Both the position numbers and the translations under genes were made by a program. The notes below the pieces were generated by a model that worked only from the letters and a program-made list of their open reading frames with translations, was not told where the DNA came from and did not search any database. From assembly GCF_021216675.1 (NCBI RefSeq), contig NZ_CP086120.1, positions 1,426,001 through 1,490,000 on the forward strand: a stretch of DNA of 64,000 bases, given 5' to 3'. The DNA comes from Streptomyces gobiensis. GTDB lineage: Bacteria; Actinomycetota; Actinomycetes; Streptomycetales; Streptomycetaceae. Shown here piece by piece: positions 55,354 to 63,797 of the stretch; within the stretch, counting starts at the first letter, position 1, and every line of letters begins with the position of its first letter.

Positions 55354-56589
55354 TCAGCGGAGGGTATCCACCGCCACTAGGGCCATCTGGCACGCCAAAT
55401 GATGCCGGTTGTCGTCCAGCGAGTGGCCGGTGAGCGCTTCGACGCGGCGCAGCCGGTTGAGCACGGTATTGCGATGACAGTGCAGCCGGGCCGCCGCCTT
55501 GGCCGCCGAACAGCCACAGCGGAACCATGAGTCGAGGGTGGCCAGCAGAACAGCCTGCTCATCCTGCGGACAGTCCAGCAACGATCCGAAAGTGCGCCGG
55601 GCCAGCCGCTGGGCGACCTGCGGATTGCTCACCACCAGGGCTTCCAGCAGCCGGTCCTCGAAGCACGCCACGCCGCCGTTCCCGGCGGGCAGCGTTTGCA
55701 GCGCGGTCTCGGCGGCGTGGTAGGCGGCGGTGATATCGGCGAGGCCGTCGACAACACCGGAGACCCCCACCCGCTGTGCGGGTCCATCCGAGAGCCACTG
55801 GGTCAGCCGCTCCAACGGAGTGTGCGCCAGCTCCAGTACGCCGATCGTCCGGTCGGGCCGCAGCCGCCAGGCGGCCTGGATGTGCTGGGCGGGCGGTGCG
55901 GGATACAGCGACCGCCCGGCCCGCTCGCCCCGTAGATCACAGGTGACGACCACGACGAACCGGCCGTGTGTGGGCAGCCCCAGGGTGGCCCGCACCTCGG
56001 CCGCGATACTGGGCTCGGCGCCCCGCCCCTCGATCAGCGCGTCAAGTACGGCGTCCCGGCGCTCATCGCACCGGCGCCGGGAGTCCGTCTCGGCCGCCCG
56101 GAAACCCTCGACCAGCGCGAGCGCGTAGCTGTCGAGCGCGTCCCACACCGGCCCGCTCTCGTCCAGCAGCCGCTGCACCACTTCCGGTCCCCTGACCCGC
56201 GCCTCCTTGAACAGCCGCTGCCACAGCACCTGGGTGGCCAGTTGCTGGACCCGGAGCATGGACTCCATGGAGGCACCTTCCTGGGGCCAGAAGTGACCCC
56301 AGGCCATCGGCACGGCCAGCGGGTCGCAGTTGCCGGGCTGCCGCCCCGCGAGGACCCGCAGGAATCCGAGGACGTTCTCGTGAATGGACCGGCGCAGATC
56401 AGCCGTTGGCACCGGCTGGAGCGCCCATACGTCCCGGCCGGTGGACAGTTCCATCAGCTGTTCCACGATATGCGGGACCTGTGGGATCAGGGCCTCGGCC
56501 AGAGCGGGCACGACCGGCACGGTCCCGCTCGCGATCTGCGCAGGGGGCTGGTTCCTCCCCCTGATCGCGGTATTGCCCCTGGAAGGCAT
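55354..56589 (-). CDS. PucR-family transcriptional activator
   Basis: This 411-residue protein has a variable N-terminal sensor region, a GGDEF-like/CdaR middle part (about 190-310) and the PucR C-terminal helix-turn-helix (about 345-405; SAAKAAARLHCHRNTVLNRLRRVEALTGHSL). PucR-type proteins usually activate nearby catabolic or biosynthetic genes on ligand binding. The ATG at 56589 has AAGGAG 6 nt before it. It is on the same strand as the biosynthetic operon, 186 bp upstream of its first gene, and is the likely pathway-specific regulator. Confidence 0.92.
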   Translation of the reverse strand: MPSRGNTAIRGRNQPPAQIASGTVPVVPALAEALIPQVPHIVEQLMELSTGRDVWALQPVPTADLRRSIHENVLGFLRVLAGRQPGNCDPLAVPMAWGHFWPQEGASMESMLRVQQLATQVLWQRLFKEARVRGPEVVQRLLDESGPVWDALDSYALALVEGFRAAETDSRRRCDERRDAVLDALIEGRGAEPSIAAEVRATLGLPTHGRFVVVVTCDLRGERAGRSLYPAPPAQHIQAAWRLRPDRTIGVLELAHTPLERLTQWLSDGPAQRVGVSGVVDGLADITAAYHAAETALQTLPAGNGGVACFEDRLLEALVVSNPQVAQRLARRTFGSLLDCPQDEQAVLLATLDSWFRCGCSAAKAAARLHCHRNTVLNRLRRVEALTGHSLDDNRHHLACQMALVAVDTLR

Positions 56590-56708
56590 CCGATGCTCCT
56601 TCTGGCCGGGCGACGCCCCCAAGGTTGAGTGCGTCGCCGAGGACAGAGTCGGGAGATGCAACCTCTGGACAGTACACTACATTGAGTAACGCGCCGATTG
56701 CCTACCGC

Positions 56709-57758
56709 TCACGGCGATGTGACGGAAGATGTGACCAGGGACACTTTGTCCCCGGTTCGTTCGCAGTCCGCTGACCGTGCTGGCGTGGCGTGGAACGCGC
56801 TGAGACAACGGGCGAGTTCGCGGTATCCGGCGGCGTTGGGATGCAGGGACTGGGAAACCAGATTGGGCCCGGGGCCGTAGCGGAGGCCGCTTGGATCCAG
56901 GGAGAGGCCCCAGCTGAGCTCGCTGTCGTGATCGATGCCCGGCGCGCAGACCTGGCGGCCGTCAAGTGCCCCGGTGAGCCCCAGGAACCGTACGCCCGGT
57001 ACGGCGGACGCGGCCTCAGCCATGGACCGGGAGATCATCGGGAACATGGCGTCGCGGACCCAGGCGGTGTCCTTGGCCCGGAACGGGCAGCCCTCCAGGA
57101 CACCTCGGGCCGTGGAGTAGCGCGACTCCCCGCTGCTGGGCGAGACATAGGACTGCAGGATGAGGTCGTAGGAACCGTCCGCGTATCCCGCCTGGCGCAT
57201 CACGGTGCGGATGTCACGCAGGTTCTGCGTGATACGTGGCTGGATCCTCTTGAGTTTCTCGGGCAGCTTGGTGTTCCACCGGTCAGCACATCCCGGCAGC
57301 GGCAGGACCGGGCGGAGAGCGCACTCAAGCGCCACCCCCACAACGGGGACATCGTTGGCGCCAACAGTCAACACGATGCTGCGAATGTCGTGGGTACGGG
57401 CCACGGTCTTCAGCTGCTCAGCCTGCGGAGCTTCGCCATAGTGGCGGCCGCCGCCGAGCCGGACGCTGTCGGTGGTGGCACCCGAACAGGCCAGATTCAC
57501 CACAGCGTCGACCCCGGCCGGTTTGGCGTGCTGCACCTGGGCATTGGCAGAGCGGTGGCACCACTGGCCCGGCACTCCGCCCGGCTCATAGTCACCGCCG
57601 CCCTCCCCTGAGGCCAGGCTGTCTCCCATCGCGACGATGGTGGCCGGGCGGGTGGGCGGGTCGGCCGCTGCGGCTGGAGCGGTTATCAGGGACGCGAAGG
57701 TGATGACGCCGAGCAGAGCTGCGGAAAACCTGGCGAGGATGCCTAAATCTGGGGACAT
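56709..57758 (-). CDS. Secreted SGNH/GDSL hydrolase
   Basis: This 349-residue protein has a signal peptide (about 1-32; GVITFASLITAPAAA). The SGNH motifs are block I AMGDSLASGEG, block III TVGANDVP and block V SLHPNAAGY, with a conserved glycine in CSGATT between them. Such enzymes are esterases or lipases. Several cysteines suggest disulfides, as in exported streptomycete lipases. The ATG at 57758 is the first likely start; a TTG three codons earlier is less likely. It lies beyond pucR on the same strand, but a promoter-sized gap separates them. Confidence 0.92.
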   Translation of the reverse strand: MSPDLGILARFSAALLGVITFASLITAPAAAADPPTRPATIVAMGDSLASGEGGGDYEPGGVPGQWCHRSANAQVQHAKPAGVDAVVNLACSGATTDSVRLGGGRHYGEAPQAEQLKTVARTHDIRSIVLTVGANDVPVVGVALECALRPVLPLPGCADRWNTKLPEKLKRIQPRITQNLRDIRTVMRQAGYADGSYDLILQSYVSPSSGESRYSTARGVLEGCPFRAKDTAWVRDAMFPMISRSMAEAASAVPGVRFLGLTGALDGRQVCAPGIDHDSELSWGLSLDPSGLRYGPGPNLVSQSLHPNAAGYRELARCLSAFHATPARSADCERTGDKVSLVTSSVTSP

Positions 57759-58066
57759 GGGCGGCAATGTTACTGACCCGTAGGGTGTGCCGACAGTGTT
57801 CTTTTAGCCACCGGTGGTGACGCTGAAACCAGCCGGGGAGAAACCCGGTGAGTCCCACGACGACGGCAAGACCTTCACCGAGCGTCTGCCCACGTCATAG
57901 GCCAAATGCGTCCCAGTACCGCCAATGCGGCGGTTGTGTAACAGCCCCCGAGGAGCGGCTGTTACACAACCGCCGCATGACCGAGAAGCGTCCCCCCTAG
58001 CGTCAAGGCCACCGACCGTTCAACGAAAGCCGACGAGCCGACGAGAGCCGAGGACCGGAGCCAACG
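57759..58066. repeat. Divergent gap with a perfect 22-bp inverted repeat at 57925-57978
   Basis: The gap holds an inverted repeat with perfect 22-bp arms (57925-57946 and 57957-57978, starting ATGCGGCGGTTGTG) around a 10-base loop. A 27-codon frame starting GTG at 57817 and ending TAG at 57900 lies before it, with no ribosome site; it may be random or a remnant. The hairpin sits about 90 bp before the lipoprotein gene, so it could be an attenuator, a terminator of a short transcript or a remnant of a mobile element. Confidence 0.7.
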
Positions 58067-58609
58067 ATGCACCGCACCACCACCCCCCGGACCACCGCCC
58101 ACCTGACCATGCCTGCCAGGGCGACCGCCGCCCTGGCGGGCGTGGCGGCCTTCGCCCTGTTCTCCGCCGCCTGCGGGGAGAGCGGTGAGGGCGCCGCCGT
58201 CCGCACCGACACGGCCCCCGCGAGCGCCACCGCTGCCCTGCCCTATGTCCTCAACCACCACGGCGAGCAGAACCGCGTCAAGGGAGCGCTGCAGCGCAGC
58301 CCCAAGGATCTGGTGCTCTCGGAGTTCACGACCGTCAATGACGTCGACTGGCAGCGGTGGGACGCCGACCGAGCCGTCGGCACCGGCAAGGTCACCGGCA
58401 CCTGGTGCCTGGATACCTGCCTGGACAAGCCGCTGAAGGCGACCGTCACCCTCTCCGACCCCCAGGCCGCCAGCGAAAAGGCCGACGAGACGGATGACAG
58501 GACCGACGACCGGAAGGTCTTCGCCTCCTTTGAGGTCAAGCTGACCGAGGACAGCGGAATGTACGATTCCGAGGACCTCCGGGGCAAGCGTGCGCTCACC
58601 GCCCCCTGA
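58067..58609 (+). CDS. Lipoprotein upstream of a two-component system, copy 1
   Basis: This 180-residue protein has a signal peptide with lipobox LFSAAC (cysteine near residue 36). The mature part contains WQRWDADRAVGTGKVTGTWC and then CLDKPLKATVTLSD, with a cysteine pair (WC-LDT-C). The next gene encodes a related lipoprotein. It is not assigned to a named family. As a surface lipoprotein beside a sensor kinase it may modulate that kinase, as CseA does in the sigE operon, though no sequence relation to CseA is claimed. Confidence 0.8.
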   Translation: MHRTTTPRTTAHLTMPARATAALAGVAAFALFSAACGESGEGAAVRTDTAPASATAALPYVLNHHGEQNRVKGALQRSPKDLVLSEFTTVNDVDWQRWDADRAVGTGKVTGTWCLDTCLDKPLKATVTLSDPQAASEKADETDDRTDDRKVFASFEVKLTEDSGMYDSEDLRGKRALTAP

Positions 58610-58624
58610 ACTCCAAGGACTCCC

Positions 58625-59080
58625 GTGAGCAAGCCCACGACACCGGCCACCGTCCTCGCCCTGATGCTGTCGCTGGCCGCCGTCGCCGCCGCCGCTGGAT
58701 GCGGGGGCCCCGCACAGCCGCGCGTCGAGGGCCCCGCGCCCAGCGCCTCCCGGGCCGTCGGCCCGGTCTATGTGTCCGACCCCGTGGTGGGGCAGCCGCT
58801 GCGCCGCCCCACCAGCTTCGGCACCGAGCACACCTCGCTCTCCCGGCTGAGCTGGCGGTCCTGGGGCAAGGAGAAGGCCGTCGCCACCGGGCGGGTGACC
58901 GGCATGTGGTGCATGCCCGACTGTGCCAAGTCGGGTTATCCGGCCACGGTGGAGCTCAGCCGCCTTGTGCGCCAGGAGAATGTCTCCTACTACACCCGCG
59001 CCACCGTACGGTCCACGCGGTTGCCGCCGGAGCAGGCCAGGGAACTGCGCGACCTGCCACTGCCCGTCCCCAAGTACTAG
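58625..59080 (+). CDS. Lipoprotein upstream of a two-component system, copy 2
   Basis: This 151-residue protein has a signal peptide and lipobox AAAAGC. It shares with its upstream neighbour the pattern W-x-x-W-x(3-4)-KAVATGRVTGMWCMPDC and a following ATVELS strand, so the two are likely products of a duplication. GTG start, 15 bp after the first copy. It is followed 40 bp later by the response-regulator gene. Confidence 0.8.
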   Translation: MSKPTTPATVLALMLSLAAVAAAAGCGGPAQPRVEGPAPSASRAVGPVYVSDPVVGQPLRRPTSFGTEHTSLSRLSWRSWGKEKAVATGRVTGMWCMPDCAKSGYPATVELSRLVRQENVSYYTRATVRSTRLPPEQARELRDLPLPVPKY

Positions 59081-59120
59081 CCGCAAGCACGTACGAGCTA
59101 CGAGAAGCCCGGGATACGAA

Positions 59121-59849
59121 ATGGCACAACCGGCAGAACCGGCAGGACGGGCAGAACCGGCAGGACCGGCAGGAACGGTCGATGTGCTGCTCGTGGAGGA
59201 CGACCCCCTGCTGAGGGAGGCCACCCAGCTGTCCCTGGAGCGCTACGGATACCAGGTACGCACCGCCTCCGACGGCCGGGCCGGGCTGGCACGGTTCCGG
59301 GAACGCGCCCCCGATATCGCTGTCTTCGACGTCATGCTCCCGCACCTCGACGGCGTCAGCCTGGTCCGCCGTATCCGCCTGGAGAGCCGGGTGCCGGTAC
59401 TGATGGTCTCCGCCCGCACCGACTCCGTGGATGTCGTCCATGGCCTGGAGGCGGGCGCCGATGACTACATCACCAAGCCGTACGACATCCCCGTGCTGGT
59501 CGCCCGGATCCGCTCGGCGCTGCGCCGGGCCACGGACCTCGCCGGGGAGAGTCCGGAGGAGACGACGCTGCTGCGCTTCGGCGAGCTCACCGTGGACACG
59601 GCCACCATGGAGATCCGCCGGTCCGGCCAACTGCTCGATCTCACCCCCACCGAGCGGAGGCTGGTGCTGGAATTCACCGCCGAGCCCGGCGTGCTGCTGT
59701 CCCGCAGCGCCCTGCTGGAGCGTATCTGGGACTACGCCCGGGGCGGCGACAGCCGCGTCGTCGACACTCATGTGCAACGGCTGCGCGCCAAGATCGGCCA
59801 CGACCGTATCGAGACCGTGCGTGGCTTCGGCTACCGGTTCAAGACCTGA
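59121..59849 (+). CDS. OmpR/PhoB-type response regulator
   Basis: This 242-residue protein has a receiver domain (acidic pocket E26, D27, D28; phospho-accepting D70 in VFDVMLPHLDG; K119 in ITKPYD) and a C-terminal winged helix (about 148-241, RLVLEFTAEPGVLLSR and VVDTHVQRLRAKIG). The first 18 residues are an unusual PAEPAG-type repeat coded by 9-bp units. It is followed 16 bp later by its sensor kinase gene. The targets are unknown; the two lipoprotein genes upstream are likely. Confidence 0.93.
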   Translation: MAQPAEPAGRAEPAGPAGTVDVLLVEDDPLLREATQLSLERYGYQVRTASDGRAGLARFRERAPDIAVFDVMLPHLDGVSLVRRIRLESRVPVLMVSARTDSVDVVHGLEAGADDYITKPYDIPVLVARIRSALRRATDLAGESPEETTLLRFGELTVDTATMEIRRSGQLLDLTPTERRLVLEFTAEPGVLLSRSALLERIWDYARGGDSRVVDTHVQRLRAKIGHDRIETVRGFGYRFKT

Positions 59850-59865
59850 GGCCGGTCTGACCATC

Positions 59866-61077
59866 ATGGGACTGCGTACCAAGACCGCTCTGGTCATCGC
59901 CGCGACCGCCGCGCTCATCGCCACCGTCATCGGGCTGCTGGTACACCACCGCACCGCCGAGGACCAGCGGGCCAACGCCACCCGTGCGGTGGACGCACAA
60001 CTCGTGGACGCCGCCGCGGATTACGCCGCCGGAATGGACGGCGGGGCCCTCATCAACCCGCCGGACCTGCCCGCTCCACTGCGCCACACCATCACCCGCA
60101 GCGCCGTGCGGGCCACCTATCTCGCGGACCCCGGTGATTCCGGCGACCCCGTGCTCTGGGCCGCCACCCGCAGCGGCGGCGACATCCTCGCCGTCCAGCG
60201 CTCCTACGCTCCACAGGCCCGCGCACTCGCCGACCTCGACCGGGTCCTGCTCGGCGCGGGCGCGGCCGGCACCGCGCTCGGCTGTGTGCTGGGGATCGCC
60301 GTCGCGGCCGCCGCCGGGCGCCGCATCAGCGCGTCCGCGCGCACCGCGCAGCACATCGCGGACGGCGACTTGACGGCTCGGGTCCAGCCGCACGGCAAGG
60401 ACGAGATCGCCCGGCTGGCCGCCGCCGTCAACACCATGGCCGACACCCTGAGCGCCCGGCTGGACGCCGAGCGGCGCGTCACCGCTGACATCGCCCATGA
60501 GCTGCGCACCCCGGTGGCCGGGCTGGTGACCGCCGTTGGACTGCTGCCGCCGGGCCGCCCGACCACGCTGGTGCGCGGCGGTGTGGACAGGCTGCGCCGT
60601 CTGGTCGAGGACGTACTGGAGGTGGCCCGGCTGGACGCTCCGGGTGTCGAGCGGGCGCAGCGCGAAGAGGTACCGCTGAGTTCCCTGGCCCGGCGGGCGG
60701 CCGACTCGGCCGGCGGGGACGGCGGCGGTGTTGACGTACAGGTCCACCGCGACGCGGTGGTGGAGACGGATCCGCGGCGGGTTGAGCGCATCCTGGTCAA
60801 CCTGGTCACCAACGCCCAGCGGCACGGCGCGCCGCCCGTGCTGCTGGAGGTCGACGGGACAGCCGTCCGGGTCCGTGACCATGGGCCCGGCTTCCCCGCC
60901 GAGCTGCTGGCACAGGGGCCACAGCGGTTCCGTACCGGGGCCCGCGACCGGGGGCCGGGCATCGGACTGGGGCTGACCATCGTCGCCGGGCAAGCGCAGG
61001 TGCTGGGCGCCAAGGTGACGTACGCGAATGTGCCGGAGGGCGGCGCGCAGGCCACCCTGGACCTCACCGACCGCTGA
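59866..61077 (+). CDS. Two-component sensor histidine kinase
   Basis: This 403-residue protein has transmembrane helices at about 8-27 and 128-150 around a short extracytoplasmic domain. A HAMP domain (about 150-200), a dimerisation/phosphoacceptor helix with H211 in ADIAHELRTP and an HATPase_c domain (NLVTNAQRHG, DHGPGFP, GIGLGLTIV) follow. The ATG is at 59866; the frame is open upstream through the regulator gene. It forms a cognate pair with the preceding regulator. Confidence 0.93.
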   Translation: MGLRTKTALVIAATAALIATVIGLLVHHRTAEDQRANATRAVDAQLVDAAADYAAGMDGGALINPPDLPAPLRHTITRSAVRATYLADPGDSGDPVLWAATRSGGDILAVQRSYAPQARALADLDRVLLGAGAAGTALGCVLGIAVAAAAGRRISASARTAQHIADGDLTARVQPHGKDEIARLAAAVNTMADTLSARLDAERRVTADIAHELRTPVAGLVTAVGLLPPGRPTTLVRGGVDRLRRLVEDVLEVARLDAPGVERAQREEVPLSSLARRAADSAGGDGGGVDVQVHRDAVVETDPRRVERILVNLVTNAQRHGAPPVLLEVDGTAVRVRDHGPGFPAELLAQGPQRFRTGARDRGPGIGLGLTIVAGQAQVLGAKVTYANVPEGGAQATLDLTDR

Positions 61078-61104
61078 GGCTGCGAAGCTGCTCAGGGCCG
61101 GAGA

Positions 61105-61938
61105 TCACCATCCGGCCGGGATCTCCTGCTCCTTGACCGCCTGGAAGAGCGCGTTGTAGCCGCGCAGCTGGGGCCGTACCCACTGGGTGAGTCCTGCCAG
61201 CTCCAGGATGCGGCGGTGCTCGGGATCGTGCCAGTCCATGGCGAGCAGATGGCTGGTCCACGCCTGGGCACGGTCGGCGTCAAGGGAGTCGAGCGCGGTG
61301 AAATTGCAGTGGCAGTAGGCCGGAGAGATCCAGAATGACTCCAGGGCGTTCGGCATCAGCTCGTCGCGTCCCTCATTACGTCCCTCGTCACGTCCAATGA
61401 ACTCCCAGGTTGTGGTGCCGATCGCGGCGGCGTCGGCCGCGCCGTCCAGGACCGCGCGGATGGCGTCGAGTTCGCTGCGGCCGGTGTCGCCATGCTTGCC
61501 GAGGTCGCTGTCGATACGCAGCAGCTCCACCTCACCGTCGGTGAGGCCTTCCCGGCGCAGATAGTGCAGGGGGAGGATCGCCGCCTGCGCGGAGTCACGG
61601 CTGCCCAGTGCCAGCCGCCGCCCGGTGAGATCCACCGGGTTACGGAAGCCGGCCCCCTTACGGCACACCAGATGGCTGCGGAACGCCAGATCGGTGTCCC
61701 GCATGGCCAGCGCGCTGGCCCGGTCCCCGGTCCGGAGGACCGTACGGACCCAGGCCAGATTGGTGTTCCAGGCGATGTCGATCGTCCCGGCAAGCAGCGC
61801 GTCGACCTGGCGTGCGTAGTTGGAGAAGAGCACGAAGTCCATCTCGACAGGCGCACCACGGTAATAGTCGCGCAGGCCTTCCCAGATGGGTACAGCATTG
61901 GGGGTATAGGCCACCGCCCCGACGAGCACCGGTTCCAT
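61105..61938 (-). CDS. PhnD-like periplasmic-binding-fold protein without signal peptide
   Basis: This 277-residue protein has the fold pattern of phosphate/phosphonate-binding proteins: VGAVAYTPNAVPIWEGLRDYY, DALLAGTIDIAWNTNLAWV and LALGSRDSAQAAILPLHYL. It has no signal sequence and no ABC partner genes, so it may work in the cytoplasm, as an enzyme or a ligand sensor. It is the last gene of a three-gene unit with two membrane proteins. The ligand is unknown. Confidence 0.85.
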   Translation of the reverse strand: MEPVLVGAVAYTPNAVPIWEGLRDYYRGAPVEMDFVLFSNYARQVDALLAGTIDIAWNTNLAWVRTVLRTGDRASALAMRDTDLAFRSHLVCRKGAGFRNPVDLTGRRLALGSRDSAQAAILPLHYLRREGLTDGEVELLRIDSDLGKHGDTGRSELDAIRAVLDGAADAAAIGTTTWEFIGRDEGRNEGRDELMPNALESFWISPAYCHCNFTALDSLDADRAQAWTSHLLAMDWHDPEHRRILELAGLTQWVRPQLRGYNALFQAVKEQEIPAGW

Positions 61939-61996
61939 GGTCGTATCCCGTCCTCACTCAAAAAGGGGCTGTCCGGTGACGGCCCGGCTGGCCCGG

Positions 61997-62458
61997 TCAA
62001 GATCCATGGGTGTTCCCGCTCTCTGGAGTTCCCGGCTCCTCCGGCTCTTGCGGCTCCTCCGGCTCTTGCGGCTCCTCCGGCTCTTTTCTTGCTTTCGCTG
62101 AAGTCGGCGTGGGGGTGAGCCCGATGGCGAGCAGGCCCACAGCGAAGCCGAGCAGGAGCGCCAGCGTTGAGCCATCCCCGCCCAGGACGTTTTCGTCCAT
62201 CCAGCTCATCTGAAGGAGTTGCAGGGTGGCGGCCGCGAGGAACGCCACCCCCACCAGCAGGATCAGCGACCGCGCTGCCAGCAGTCCCGCGAGGATGGCA
62301 GCGGCGGCAAGGAGCAGCAGGACCAGCTGCCCGAGGCCACTGAGCGTGACGAACCGCCAGGGGGGATTGTCGGCGAGCGACAGTACAAGGCTCGCGGCGG
62401 CGGCGAGGCCGAGACCGATGGCCGTCGGGAAGGCCGTGGCCCGATGTCCTGCCGTCAT
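61997..62458 (-). CDS. Small membrane protein with charged repeat tail
   Basis: This 153-residue protein has four predicted helices (about 10-27, 38-60, 64-83 and 96-114). Its tail consists of repeated EPEEPQ units coded by an 18-bp tandem repeat at 62034-62083. ATG start, with GAGAGAGGG upstream. No family was recognised. It lies between the DoxX gene and the PhnD-like gene and is probably cotranscribed. Confidence 0.8.
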   Translation of the reverse strand: MTAGHRATAFPTAIGLGLAAAASLVLSLADNPPWRFVTLSGLGQLVLLLLAAAAILAGLLAARSLILLVGVAFLAAATLQLLQMSWMDENVLGGDGSTLALLLGFAVGLLAIGLTPTPTSAKARKEPEEPQEPEEPQEPEEPGTPESGNTHGS

Positions 62459-62490
62459 AGGGGTTCCCTCTCTCCTCGTTCTCCTCGATC

Positions 62491-63018
62491 TCATGACGCG
62501 GCGAGCAGGAGCCGCGATCCCCCGCCGCCGCGCTGCCGCCAGATCGGCCGCAGCGTGCCGTCCACCCCGTACGCGCGGCCCGCTGCCGTGGCCAGCAGGG
62601 CCAGATGCGCGACGTACATCAGGAAGTAGGACCAGTGCCATGCATGGGGGGCGTTCAGCACGGAGAAGGTGATGGCCGTGGTCTGCAACAACCCGACCAG
62701 CGCCCAGAAACGGGTGGCCAGGCCCACCAGGAGAAAGGCCCCGAGGCTCACCTCGACCGCGAAGGCGAACCAGGCGAACGCCACGAAATTGGGCAGGATC
62801 ACGTTATCGACCAGCCACGCCCAGGGCGCGAAGACCTCGTGTTCTACGCCCTTGAGCGTCCAGTTGTAGAGATCGCGCCGTGGCTCGGCGCCCTCGCCGA
62901 ACTCCGGTGGCCGCTTCCATGAGGCGTTCTGGATCCACATCAGTGCCACGGCGACCCGGCACACGGCCATCAGCGCACGTGAAAAGTGCGATGTGCCCAG
63001 TGCCTCGGCTTCCGTCAT
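62491..63018 (-). CDS. DoxX-family membrane protein
   Basis: This 175-residue protein has four helices in the DoxX/TQO-like pattern, with ALMAVCRVAVALMWIQNASWK at the start and AVEVSLGAFLLVGLATRFWALVG in the middle. DoxX-type proteins are linked to quinone or thiol redox balance at the membrane. The ATG at 63018 has GAGAGG upstream. It heads the three-gene unit with a second membrane protein and the PhnD-like protein. Confidence 0.85.
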   Translation of the reverse strand: MTEAEALGTSHFSRALMAVCRVAVALMWIQNASWKRPPEFGEGAEPRRDLYNWTLKGVEHEVFAPWAWLVDNVILPNFVAFAWFAFAVEVSLGAFLLVGLATRFWALVGLLQTTAITFSVLNAPHAWHWSYFLMYVAHLALLATAAGRAYGVDGTLRPIWRQRGGGGSRLLLAAS

Positions 63019-63422
63019 GGCGCGCGACCTCTCTTGAGACGCCTTCCCCATCGACGCACGGGGGCAAGGTCGCTGCAAGCCGGGGGGATCTTGCGGAACT
63101 CAAACGGCCCAATCAGGCGCCTGAGGGGGCGCCTCTGTGGGTTTCCCCTATCCCGCCCCTTCCCGGCTGTACCGATATGCGGCTCCGCCGCGTGGCGGGG
63201 CTTCGCCCGGGTGCGGGGTGTCGTGGGTGGGGGTTCCCCGATCCCGCCCCTTCCCGGAAACCGGGGCTTCGCCCCGGGGCCCCGGGGTGGCCCGGTGGCC
63301 GGTGTTGTGCCCACCCACAGCCCCTCGCGGGGCTGCGAGTGCCCACAACATGGGAGTTAGCGCCCCCAGGAGGTGCCGCCACGCCCTGCGGAACGACTGC
63401 CCACAACGCTGAGTCTGGGTTG
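63019..63422. repeat. Composite GC-rich dispersed repeat, inverted copy
   Basis: This 404-bp gene-free region holds the same modules as 33174-33625 in reverse orientation. The 39-bp module at 63369-63407 and the 43-bp module at 63241-63283 are the clearest. GC-rich hairpins (GGGGCTTCGCCCC) are frequent. No gene is seen. The DoxX promoter probably lies at the left edge. Confidence 0.85.
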
Positions 63423-63797
63423 CTAGAAAGCCAGGGCTACGAGGGCGATGGCGGGTGGGACGGACTGGGCGACGGTGCCGCGCCACAGCCGGGCGTCGGA
63501 GACAAGAAGGACCAGACCGGCAGCGACCATGAAGGCACAGGAGTAGAAGACCAGAGCTCGGGCGGCGGCCTCGTTGCCGGCGTGCAGGGCGATGAAACCC
63601 ACGATGGGGCCCGCGCCGAGGAGGATGTTGTAGAAACCCACGTTGAAGGTCCACAGATGGGCCTCCGGGGCGTCGTCCGTACTCAGCGTCAGCAGGGTGC
63701 GGACCTCGGGACGGTGGTAGAAGAAACTCTCCAGCGTCCCTAGGGCGATGTGAGTAAGCCCGGCGATCAGGGCGAAGACCTGGGTGACAGCGTTCAT
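63423..63797 (-). CDS. DUF1304-family membrane protein
   Basis: This 124-residue protein has four helices and a WTFNVGFYNILLGAGPIVGF segment with FALIAGLTHIALGTLESFFY at the start, the pattern of DUF1304. The family has no assigned role. The gene stands alone, between the repeat block and the window end. Confidence 0.88.
   Translation of the reverse strand: MNAVTQVFALIAGLTHIALGTLESFFYHRPEVRTLLTLSTDDAPEAHLWTFNVGFYNILLGAGPIVGFIALHAGNEAAARALVFYSCAFMVAAGLVLLVSDARLWRGTVAQSVPPAIALVALAF

Noticed and set aside
58067..61077. A sigE-cseABC operon
   Set aside because: There is no sigma factor gene, and two lipoproteins are unrelated in pattern to what I can recall of CseA.
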